A stretch of DNA of 52,359 nt from assembly GCF_000315625.1 (NCBI RefSeq), contig NW_005434620.1, forward strand, positions 432,244-484,602. Direction: 5' to 3'. The notes beneath the pieces were generated by a model. The model was not told the DNA's origin and made no database searches. It saw only the letters and a list, made by a program, of their open reading frames with translations. Below are positions 28,877 through 38,892 of the stretch, one piece after another. The translations under genes were made by a program, and so were the position numbers. The stretch comes from Guillardia theta CCMP2712. Its lineage: Eukaryota > Cryptophyceae > Pyrenomonadales > Geminigeraceae. Positions within the stretch are counted from its first letter, which is position 1; each line of letters begins with the position of its first letter.

Positions 28877-31615
28877 TTACTCCCGTTGGGAGACGGCGAG
28901 CTCCCTGACCATGCCATGCACATGGCGATCGCGCTCGTGCTCGTTGCCTGCCGTGAACTTAAACTCCCTGCACGTCAAAGAATGTCTGTTCCTCACCCAT
29001 AGCGTCCCGGTCCCAGCGACAGCCCACTGGGTACCATAGGAAATCAGAGAGGGAGGGGAGGGGAGGGGAGGGAGGAGAAGGGGTGGGATGATGCAACGGA
29101 AGGGAGCTGGCTCAAGTACCGCTCGAACGCGATGCTGCCGCTGCTTCCTCATGCCCCACAGGATCTGAGGAGGCTGTGAGACCAGAGCTCGCAGCTCCTC
29201 CTCACTCACCCCCATCGTCGACCACGTCAAGGCAGCGAGCGAGACGAGAAAAACTGCTGAGATGCCTAGCGCGCTCGTCAGCGCGGCAGGGAGCAGGCGG
29301 GCGCGAGTTACCGACACACACCAAGTCGTCAAGACGCTGCGGCTTCAGCATGTAGCTGAGGGCACGATCAGAGGAGGGCAGGCAAGCGCAGCACAAGTGC
29401 ACCGGTCAAAGGCGACATGGGCCGGGGCAGCCATGAACAAGTACCCGCATATGACTGAGGGGGTCAAAGTGAAGAGAGATTTCGTCGCAGGAAGGTCCAA
29501 CCTGTGACCAGCATCGCTCCCTCCGAATTCCAGCTCGCCATGACATGGAAGAAGCTCCTCCCTCCTTCTGCGCCTGAAGCGTCGTCTGGGAGAAGATCTG
29601 TGGCACGAGTGAAGGATGTTGTAGGACAGGAATGGCACTTGTACCTTCGGGATGACTGTAATCTGACGTCAACAAGTTCTTCCCGTATGCTGGTTCGATT
29701 GTCAACATCTGAGATTGTGAACCAGGACGTCCTCTTGTCACCTGATGCAATCCAGATGAAAATGAACAAGACGTCCAAAATCTGCTGGAGGTGTCAGGGA
29801 GGTAGTTTCCGACTGAGACGTCAAGGGAAGAGCAGGGGAGTCGAAGTTTGACTCACGATCGCGATCCCCAGGATCGAGAGCTCGAGCCAGGCAGAAAACG
29901 TCGTCATGATCGCCTGCACCATCAAGTTTCTCCTGCACCTCCAGCACGCCATCGGCTGACCTGAGAAGATCGCGACCTGTGCGAGGCTCCAGCTGAGTTG
30001 GTCAAGATCACCGCAAACTTGTAGGACTCCATCGGCTCGAGCCCATCGACTACAGCGCCGTAGCCCTGCGCAGCCCCGTCATCGCAACTCGAAGGACGCG
30101 CGTCCTCTCGCCTCATCCAGGAGGTCCGAAGGATCTTCGTGAACGCGGACGATGCGGCCGATGCCATGCTTCGGCGCCTTCGCGCGAGGGTCAGGTCGAC
30201 TCCCTCCTCCCTCCTCCTCCCTCCACTCACGTAGGGATCTGGAGCTGCTAACCCATAAACGTGCTCCTCCGTCCAGTCCCAGTGCCATGCCGGTCTCACT
30301 AGGACACGCGCCCCTGCGGGTGATCAGAGCGGCCACGAGGAGGAGGAGGGCACACCGATTATGGGTGACCCTCCCGTGTGGTAGCGAGGGAAAGGCCTCG
30401 TCCAGGACAGGCGGATCGCGTCCTGATCCAGAGAGAAAGAGAAGAAAAGCAAGTGAGAAGAGGAAAGGAGGAAACGTCAGCCACCTGCCCAGACGCGTTG
30501 CCGGAGGGAATCTCGGGGATGTCAGGCTTGGCAACCGGGAGAGAGATTCTCGTGATGAAGGAGGAATCATGGTAGCGCGAGCCGAAGAGCGCTTCATCCT
30601 GCCAGCCCACCGCAGCATAGAGCCAAGTGCATCCCCTGGGGGTCACCAGAGCGGCCACCTCTTTCATGGTCGCCAGGTCGACCTGAATGATGGAAGAAGT
30701 ATCCTGCTCCCACTCGTTGGCGAGCCCAACAAACGCTTGTCCTCTCCACACCACGATAGAGACTGCGCGATCCTCTGCTCGGAAGAACTCGACGGAGCTG
30801 ACGTGGGTCATGGATTGCAGGTTCACTTTCACCAGCCTCCCAGGCAGCGTGCTGGTCCCGAAGATTCCATGCTCTTCCCACAGGGCTCCGCAGTAGATCA
30901 TCTGCTCCTGCTTTGGCAGAGTGAGAGACGCAGACTTGGTCATGTCAGGGATTGCGAGCTTGATGATCCGAGCAGGCTGAGTGTAGGTGCCCAGGACGAT
31001 GTGCTTGCCGTCGGAGTCAGCGAAGACGGCCTGCACGTTGTGCTCCCCTAAGGCCAGGGCGACCTCGAGAGGACGGAACGAGTCGCCATGGAACATCTCC
31101 TCTGTCGGGCAGCGCAGCACAGTCGCTGGCTTCGCACTGGTCACAAAGTAGGCGTGGGGACCCACCACCACACCCCCCCGGATGTCCGACGTCGTTAGCT
31201 GCACATACCCCACGCGCTCCATGCTCAGCAGGTTCACCTTCACCAGCCTCCCCGGCGGGTTTCCAACACCCACATACGCGAACCAGGAGGATGATCCCTC
31301 CTTGAGAGGCTCCGCCACCAGCGCCCACAGTCGCTCCTCCTCCTTCTTCAGCATGAGCCGGCCAACCTCCAGCATGGGCGAGCCAGCCGCACTAACAAGG
31401 TCCTCCTGCTGACTCGTCTTGGCGCTCGATCGCAGCCTGACGCGCACAATCATCGCTGGATACCCGTCGACGCCAAACCATGCATCCTGCCCGTTGGTGA
31501 CAGCACCGAACAGGCCGCCAGGAGTCTGCTTCAGCTCCAGCTCCCCGAGGTACCTCAAAGACCTGCATCCTTGCAGAGCTAGCAAGAGCAGCACACGGGC
31601 GAACCAAAACTTCAT
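28877..31615 (-). CDS. Receptor-like protein: signal peptide, beta-propeller, FN3, several TM helices
   Basis: Exon 1 (31615-30485) starts with signal peptide MKFWFARVLLLLALQGCRSL. It then has propeller-like repeats sharing a PGRLVKVNL..M core: PPGRLVKVNLLSMERVGYV, QPARIIKLAIPDMTK and LPGRLVKVNLQSMTHVSSV. An FN3 domain follows over small exons: DAIRLSWTRPFPRYHTGGSP, then GLEPMESYKFAVILTNSAG. Hydrophobic segments come next: IMTTFSAWLELSILGIAI, ILDVLFIFIWIAS, VICGYLFMAAPAHVAF and ISAVFLVSLAALTWSTM. The order implies a large extracellular region and a polytopic membrane part. The junction near 30060-30230 is unresolved (one frame step between FELR and GYGAVVDG). The 3' end is tentative; the long open frame stops at 28877. 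I could not assign a GPCR or channel class. Confidence 0.62.
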
Positions 31616-32232
31616 TCTTGGATATGCTATCAGAAAGATTGCCTCATGCCTAGATCACAGCAAGTCAGTCGATGAGCACAAGGATGAGAGCAATTGCAAT
31701 CCTCGCCCTTGTCGTAAACGACCTTGGTCTAGGAAGTCTTGCTGCTGTTCTGTATGAATGCTACTTGATCATCAATGATTCAACATGACTGTTCATCGCC
31801 TGATCTTTTTCCCTCCACCTTCTCGTTGCCTCTTTGGATCCTCTTTGACATCTTTTAAGGCCTGACCTGACATGACCTGACCTGTCATCTGCTGTCCTTG
31901 ACTGAGCTGACCTGACGATACTAGACCAGACCCTTTCCTCTCCTCTCCCCTTTCCCTTCTTTACCCTTCCTCGCCTCCCCTTGTCTGTTCATCCCTTCCC
32001 CATCCTTCCCTCACCTTCCCTTCCCTCCCCTCCCCTTCCCTCCCTTCCTCTCTCTCCTTCTCTACACACATCGCTTTCGCAGCACCGCATCGAAAATAAC
32101 AAATTCCACCACCCCCACCCCTCATATTCCCATCCATTGCCGATACCCCTGGCATTCCACCCCCATGTCAACAGTACCCCATTTCATTCTGATTTGTCGA
32201 GGGGGTGGGGTACTTGAGTTTGGAAGGGCGGA
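31616..32232. other. Divergent spacer, C/G-tract rich
   Basis: This spacer lies between the starts of the receptor-like gene and CEP41. It contains overlapping CCTGA/CATGA pentamers at about 31860-31930. A CCTTCC/CTCCC tract follows at about 31935-32060. CACCCCCACCCC and GGGGGTGGGGTAC motifs occur at about 32108-32215. No gene is supported. Confidence 0.7.
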
Positions 32233-33663
32233 ATGGCGGGAATGTCTGCGAATGCAATCATATCGAAGAGCGGGAGGGTAAGTGAGGAGAGGAGAGGAGA
32301 GGAGAGGAGAGGAGAGGAGAGGAGAGGAGAGGAGAGGAGAGGAGAGGAGAGGAGAGGAGAGGAGGGCAGGTTAAGGCACAGAGATGAGAGCAGAAGAGCG
32401 GCAAGTATCAGGAGATATATGAAATTATCACAATAGGATATTTCAGATCTTTGCATCATGTTGTTCATTGTGAGGGGGACCTTAGTTCACTTGATCTCTT
32501 AAAGGTGTATCCTCCTTTATCAAGACCATCGACTGCTTCGAACGCAAACGTGTGGCGTCCAAGTACTTCAGCGACAGGAAGGTCGTCACTCAGTGAATAT
32601 GATTGGCAGTCTACGATACCCCGGAACACCAGGTAATATTGTCGTCATGCGGTTGCTCCCCTGATTGCCCTGCAGATATAGCGACGTGAAAGCGAAAGTA
32701 CAAAGCGGGAAGACCAACAAATCGGTCGAAGAAAGTTTTGGCTTGGTGTCAGCAAGGTACAAAAGAAGAGAGCCTTTCAAACGTGTCAAGGTACAGAGAT
32801 GCCTTGAAGCTTCTGAACCAGTGACAGTCTTGTAGGCATCGAAGCTGGTAGAGCAGATAACGTTGGGCTCCATGGACGATGTTTTGATTCTGGACCTGAG
32901 GAGTCAGGAAGAGTTCGATTCCTTTCGTATCAAGGTTTGCTATGCGTGGAAGTGAATGACTGTCTGACACTGAACTAGGGAGCTCGATCGTTTCCAGCGT
33001 CGATGATGTCGAGGAGTATGTATCAGTTTACGCCAGAAATCATGCAGTTCAAGAATAAGGTTAAGAGCAGCGTGGACGGTTGTTTCCGTCTGACGATTGT
33101 TCAGGACGGAAAGCTCATGGTTCTGTATGACCTTGAGGAAAGAATTTCTGTAGCGATAGGAAACCTGTGGTACGAGAAAGGAATCGACAACTTCGTCATC
33201 TTGACTGGTACCGATCATCGCAACGATGGTCAAGACATGTTCTGAGCCGCAACAGGGGGGATTGCCGCTATTGTGGAATCGGATCCATCAGTGATTGAGG
33301 GAGATGTGCCTCAAGAACTCTTGAACAAGTTGCGCAAGGGCAAGACAGAAAGATCAGACAGGTCTGCCACATTGAATAACCTGGAGCAGCAGTGATGGTA
33401 AGTTCAAATGTGCAGGTCGAGAAAATCTCCTCAGAAGCCCTTCATCTCGAAATCTGCTGCTGGTGCTGCCAGCGCCGTGTTCGCTCCTGCCTTATCCGTC
33501 CCAAGGCCCGTAGGGTAAGGAGTGATCGAGAGCTTTCGATCTTGTCTCACTCGTAACTCTTGGTAGGTGGTCAGCCTTGAGGCAGCCCAGCACAATATAT
33601 CAAGATTCGTTCTCAGCTTCCTACGAACAACCCCTTCCTCACTCTTACAGCGACATGCGCTGA
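32233..33663 (+). CDS. CEP41: CEP41-like ciliary/centrosomal protein with rhodanese domain
   Basis: CEP41 is a ciliary protein needed in animals for tubulin polyglutamylation by TTLL6. Exons 32233-32277, 32505-32632, 32676-32790, 32836-32934, 32979-33059, 33105-33207, 33256-33361, 33416-33514 and 33567-33663 total 873 nt, 290 residues. Family features include RYSDVKAKVQSGKT, then the Lys/Arg-rich YKRREPFKRVKASKLVEQI. The rhodanese domain follows: DDVLILDLRSQEEF, IKGARSFPA and GKLMVLYDLEERISVAIGNL, then FVILTGGIAAI. The rhodanese catalytic Cys position is replaced by Asp (LYDLEER), as in CEP41, so no sulfurtransferase activity is expected. The 45-nt intron at 33060-33104 is open in frame. The first intron carries a GGAGA repeat. 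The gene implies a flagellated life stage. Confidence 0.88.
32283..32365. repeat. GGAGA pentanucleotide repeat in CEP41 intron 1
   Basis: About 16 tandem copies of GGAGA begin right after the GTAAGTGAGG donor. The tract is purine-rich on the coding strand, unlike most other intronic repeats in this window. Confidence 0.92.
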
Positions 33664-33840
33664 AATCCGTCAAAAACCTTTAATCTCAATCACCTCTAAT
33701 TGTAACATTTAAATGTGTCAACTGATCAGTTTTCAAACGCATACGATAATGCTTCATGGCACAACCTTGCACAACGAATCGTCTCCTGTGTTGCTCTCTT
33801 CCCCCCTTTCTTCGGGTTGACCTGCAGCAGCAGCTCAGAC

Positions 33841-36800
33841 TTAAGGTTTCGTCTCAGCCAAGTCAACCGGCAGGTCACATACATCTTCGATTATCCTGAG
33901 ACCTGTCAGGCTGTCAGTCATCCAGTCAGCAAGTGACAGAAGCTCTCACCAGCTCTGCCCATGGCGATGGCCACCTGTCTCACTGTTGATCTTCCGATGG
34001 AGAACAACCCTCCAGGGTTGATGAAAGCAGAAGCAGAAACCTAATCGCACGTCATGCAACGCAGAGCAAGCAAAGGAAGTCAGACAGCTTGAATGGCGGC
34101 CTCGTATGTGAACGCGATCTGGTTGGCAGGTGTCAGGAGAGCAACAGCAGAGAAACAAGTGACACCTCCTCCCAGAGGTCTTCTTCTCCTGCTTGGCTGC
34201 TCAATCACATCAGATGTTAAGCGAGGACATGCGAGGGGATGTACATCTTCGCTGCGTTCGGCTTGATGTCCCTGATCAAAACCAGAAGCTTCCCGATGCC
34301 TCCGCATCCTGCAGGTCACAGGGGTGAGAGACAGCATCTCGCCATCCTGCTGGCTCACGTCGTACAAGCTCGTCCTCCTCGTCCTCCTTCCCCTTGTACC
34401 TCAACAACCTCTTGATGTTGGCTGGGTTGTCCGCCAACACGCTACACAGAGACAGACACGCTGCCTGCTGCACCGCCAGCGGCAGCTTCGGGTCCACGAG
34501 GTTCGTCAGAGCCTCCACCCCCCCACATGCCGAGATCTTGTCCTGATTCTCACGGTACGAGGCCGCGAGGTTGCCCAACGCGTATGCAGCCGCTTGTGTC
34601 GATCCCCCGTCGTCGTCCTGAGGTCTCAGCAGCTGCTTGACGAGGCCCTCCATTCCTCCAAAGGTCTTCCCGAAGGCCTCTGCGTTCTTGGCGTGATCCC
34701 TGACGGCAAACGCGATCGCCCAAGACATCTCCTCCCGACACTCAGCATCGAACACGTGCCTGTTCCTCAACTTGACTTCCATCTCAATCATCGAGTTGCG
34801 CCCCGAGTGCCCCACGACAGGCTTCTTGACCTTCTCCACACGTTCCCCAGCTCGCGCCCTCCGGACAAGGTCGTCATCAGTGTAGATCCCCATCTTCTGC
34901 CTTCCCAGACATCCGTCCATCCAGTCCTCGAAGAGGATGGTCAGGCCGCCGATGAAGTCATGCTCCCCGACCTGATCCCAGTCGTACATGTCGACCTTGA
35001 TCTCAGCTGATCTTGACGAGAACTCGCGAGGGTGGGGAGGCTGGAAGAAGGGCAGCCGGAGCACGCAGTCCCATGTCGGGTCAAGAGTTTGTTTCAAGAT
35101 TTCCGTCTTGACGCTCAGCTCATCGAAGCTGATCACGACGTAGGGGTCGCAGAGGCCGAAGTAGTCCATCCTGGGGAGGTCAGACGCCCCGAACACTTTG
35201 AACTCGAGCTCTCCGGCCCTGAGCACATCAGCCATCGTCTGCCATCCATCCAGGATCGCCAGCGCCTCCTTCTCGAAGTTGTCGTCGTCATCCTGCAGGA
35301 TTTGCCAGAGGGCAGAGCAACAGTTCAGCACTGTCGGCTGATGATCGCACGCCAAGCCTGAAGCACGTGTGAGCAAACGACAGTCCGACACTGGCGATCA
35401 ACAACCGGCAAAGATGATTTCAAGCTTTGAGCAGGTGGCTTTCAGGTCTTCGCTGGCCGACACGGATGTCTCTATGGTAATGGATGCCCTAGCAACCGCT
35501 GATAAGAAGAGAAGAAGAGAAGAAGAGAAGAAGAGAAGAAGTGAAGAAGTGAAGAAGTGAAGAAGAGAAGAAGTGAAGAAGAGAAGAGAAGAAGAGAAGA
35601 AGAGAAGAAGAGAAGAAGAGAAGAAGAGAAGAAGAGATCTTCTGATACTCGCCTCTTGTTGTTCTCGTCAAGTACAAAGGAGTTGTCTACTGTGCTCCTC
35701 AATAAGAGTTTCTTCTCTTGGTTGTGATGCGCAATATCCGACACGCGGAGTCTGCAATGCCCGATGCACTCATCTTTAGCTTCATCATCATGATCGAACA
35801 ACGATATCAAAATTTCCGAGTGCAGGTCTCCTACCATCTGAAACTGCTCGTTCCATGAAGGGCTGCAATCAAGTGCAAAGTCAGGACTTGCACACGCAGC
35901 ACAACAAGTATGATCACTTTCTCGAACGAGCGCAAGTCTTGCTCTTCAGCTTGAGGTCCTGCACTGAGAACGTACAGTACGTGTTGATGTCCTCGCTGTC
36001 ATCTTTCTGCAAATGCGGTAGGTTTTCGGCTGAGACTAACTTCAAGTTAATCAGGTTGAACTCGACGACGTCCTTTGAAAACTGATGTTTGATATTGAAC
36101 GGACTCCCTCGAACATATGAAACAACACAGCGGATCCTCGAGGTGCTGCTGTACTTACCGATCAACTCCTCCTTGCTCTCGGCATTGCAAATCGGAAACC
36201 AGCGATCTATGACGGTCGTAGTTTGATTTGTTTTCAGCCCCTCGTCAATCACAGTCTGCAAACAAATTTCTACAACCCCGATCACGTTGGGACCAAACCC
36301 GGACGTCTCGTCGTCGCAGATAGAGACCAGGAGCTTGTCGTCGTCTTGGACGTCAGAGAGAACAATCTCCTCGTTCCACATCGGGTTCAACGTGCTCTTG
36401 ATGGTTCTGGTGAGCTTCGGCTGGATTTCCTTCCCAACAATCTCAGCTTGAGCGAAGGGATCGGCCGAGCCAAATCTGTCCATCTCAGGCAAGTCGTTAG
36501 CTTCGATGATCTTTACAATCACTTGATTCTTGCTAGATTCTTTTATCACAGATTGAAAGAGATTCTCACACATGCGATTGAAAACGTCAATTTCAACCCA
36601 ATCCTGAGCAGCATTCTCTGAATCTCCTTGGTTTGCTGCATCATACATCTCAGAAATCTCAGCTTTGTTTACAAAGATCCCAAGTTTCCTCAAAGCCCTC
36701 ATGGCCCCTTGTATATCGCATTCTCCATTGACCTTAACGTAATCATCGTACACCTTAGTGAACTTGTGCCATCTCTCCTTCTCGTCGCTTTCTATGAGCA

Positions 36801-37779
36801 GCTCGAAGAAAGTTGCTCTTACCCTCTGCAGAGATGGCCGACACTTGAGCGCGATCAACGAGTCCTTCCGCTCCACCGACACGTTTTCACCAGTTTCCAG
36901 ACGCCGGAAGCCGAGGCGAATGTTTGCCCACGAGGAGATGGACGAGATGTTTCTCAGGAATGCTTTGACAGTCTCCTCTAGCCGAGACTTCTTGAGCGAG
37001 CGGCTTGACATGGCATGATGAAACGCAAGTCTTTCCGATCGGAACCCATTCGTCTCATGCTGCACCTGACATCTGTGTACGGTTTGAAAGAAGTCTGTCC
37101 TGCTTCTGATCGCCTTGACAGTCTCTTCAAGTGATCTCCCCGGCCTGCTGGTTGCTGACACCCAATTTATAATGTTCTCTGGTCTCGACGCATCCAGTCG
37201 CTCTTGATCTTCAGGGATGCTCTTCCACACAGCATGTCCCTCCCCATCCAGCACGAGCCTCCTCACTGTGCCCTTGGGATGGTTGTGGAGGACACGGAAC
37301 AAACCATCCTCATCCTCGTAGACTGTCTCTTCCTCCCCGTCATCGGTGTCGACGGAGCCACCGGAAGAATGATGATCGTCCTCGGACCAGAGCTCGACCT
37401 CGTCCTCTACCTCTCGTGTCAGATCCTCGACCTCCTCAGGCGTCAGCGTCACCCCGACATCTCTGAGTGCTCGCTCGATCTCCTCAGAGCTCAGCCACCC
37501 ATCGCCATCCCCATCGTACATCCTCCAGATGCTCTCCGTCCGGATGGCGAAACCTGACGCGCATGGCGGGCCAAGGATGCTTTCCTGAATCCCTTCAGCC
37601 TCCTTGGGCAGCTTGACTCTGATCCCTGCCAGCAGATTCTTGTGGGAAACTGACGAGGCGCCGCTGCCATGCGACTTGTTCGAGCCCTCATTGCTCCCCT
37701 GAGACGCTAGCAGCGCTCTGCTCTCACTCAATTCTTCTCGAGTTTGCATGTCACTGCCATCAGGTCGGAAACAGAGCAA
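33841..37779 (-). CDS. EF-hand / multi-C2 / armadillo protein, 1165 residues
   Basis: Eight exons join in phase: 37779-35918, 35862-35653, 35488-35406, 35357-34359, about 34308-34229, 34196-34087, and two small ones ending at 33841. An EF-hand loop occurs at residues about 89-100 (DGDGDGWLSSEE). A second helical EF-like region (YDDYVKVNGECDIQGAM) comes before the first C2. That C2 has IIEANDLPEMDRFGSADPFA and STLNPMWNEEI. A second C2 (LVSAENLPHLQ... NPSWNEQF... LFDHDDEAKDECIG) and a third (VFGASDLPRMDYFGLCDPY... YDWDQVGEHDFIGGL) follow. The C-terminal part has armadillo-like repeats (TQAAAYALGNLAAS, VQQAACLSLCSVLADNPAN, ANQIAFTYEAAIQAV). C2 and EF-hands suggest Ca2+-dependent membrane binding. 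The intron after 35653 appears to be GC-AG. The last three exons are less certain. Confidence 0.82.
35500..35638. repeat. GAAGAGAA-type microsatellite in a C2-gene intron
   Basis: A purine (plus-strand) tract of GAAGAA/GAAGAG units fills most of the intron between 35653 and 35488. It gives false Ser/Leu-rich open frames on the minus strand. Confidence 0.88.
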
Positions 37780-38892
37780 AAACGCACTGTCTCGTTTGAG
37801 TAGACTTCATTGCGCTTCTTTGCTTGCATGAAATCTGTCTGGAAAAAGGTAGAAAGTCAACAAAGTTGAGACATGCGGAGCAAAGCAACACGAAAAGCGA
37901 TTCTAAGTGCATTGGGAGTCAACTGATACAAAAGAAAACAAATCATTCCAACATGCCTTGATCGATGGGCATAGCAGGGAGGAGGAGTGGAGGACAGGAA
38001 ACTTGAACTGAGGAGGATATGATAGAAGGAGAAGAGGAGTTAGGTACATTGAAGAGCGTCAGTACCAGTTTTAGTAGCCATTGCCGCTCTCAGGGGATAT
38101 GACTGCTGATCTGATTGCATTGCCGTCTAGAGAAGGCCCGCCCGAGGAATTTTTCTAGCCCGCCTCGGCGATCGAGCTAGCAGAAGGGGAAGACAGAAAT
38201 TGGAGCTACTTGAAGAATTCCCGACTAGGGGTACTCAGTGGGGAAAGAGGTGGTAGGGGGTAGTATCCGGTAGCTCCCTCGTGATCCTTTAAATGAAACG
38301 TTGTATTAATGAAACGTTTGGCTGAAGATACAGTTATACCCCGTCAGTTAAGAGGGTGAAACCCACGGACCCTCGGCTGACACACACACGGGTCCTGAAC
38401 CCATTATACAGCAGGGGTGCTTCATCTAAACAGATGGTATAGTCCCTAGGGTAGGGGTGGGTAGGTACATTTCGACGTGGGGTGGGTTCCTGTCTTGTGA
38501 ACGTGTAAACTAAAGTCAGCAAATGTTGGTTGTAGGTAGGGTGGGTGGTCATCTTGCAAGACAGGGGGGTGGCGAGGGGTGGTGCTGTGTAGTCTGGCCA
38601 CTTTGGGTCGCACCGTTCGTTTCTCTGCGACTCACAGAGATCGGTAGGGGGGTGGGTCAAATACAAAAATATTTTTGAATCTTATCGAAAAACTTGAAAA
38701 TGTAACGACATATTATAATTTTACTACACATTATTTGGATCTAGCTCCTTTTCAGAACGGGGTGGGGTCATTCTTGGAGGGTGGAGGGTGGGTAGCATGA
38801 TTCCTTGGGGTCAAAACTCAGACTAAGACTTGGGCAGCAATGGCAGCTAGGTAGCATCAGAAGAAGTCGAGCGAGAGCATGGCAGCGTGAAG
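37780..38892. other. Divergent spacer with G-tract island
   Basis: This spacer lies between the starts of the C2/armadillo gene and the hybrid kinase. Tracts such as GGGGTACTC, GGTGGTAGGGGGTAG, TAGGGTAGGGGTGGGTAGG and GGGGTGGGGTC are spread over about 38225-38800. A short A/T-rich stretch lies at about 38665-38740. No gene is supported. Confidence 0.72.

Noticed and set aside
28696-28923. Alternative hydrophobic frame near the 3' end of the receptor-like gene
   Set aside because: It would add one TM helix, but no in-phase junction to the preceding exon was found, and the open frame ending at 28877 is simpler. Not fully excluded.
35472-35660. Leu/Ser/Phe-rich C-terminus after the second C2 domain
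   Set aside because: It comes from the GAAGAG microsatellite; splicing it out restores the armadillo and third C2 frames.
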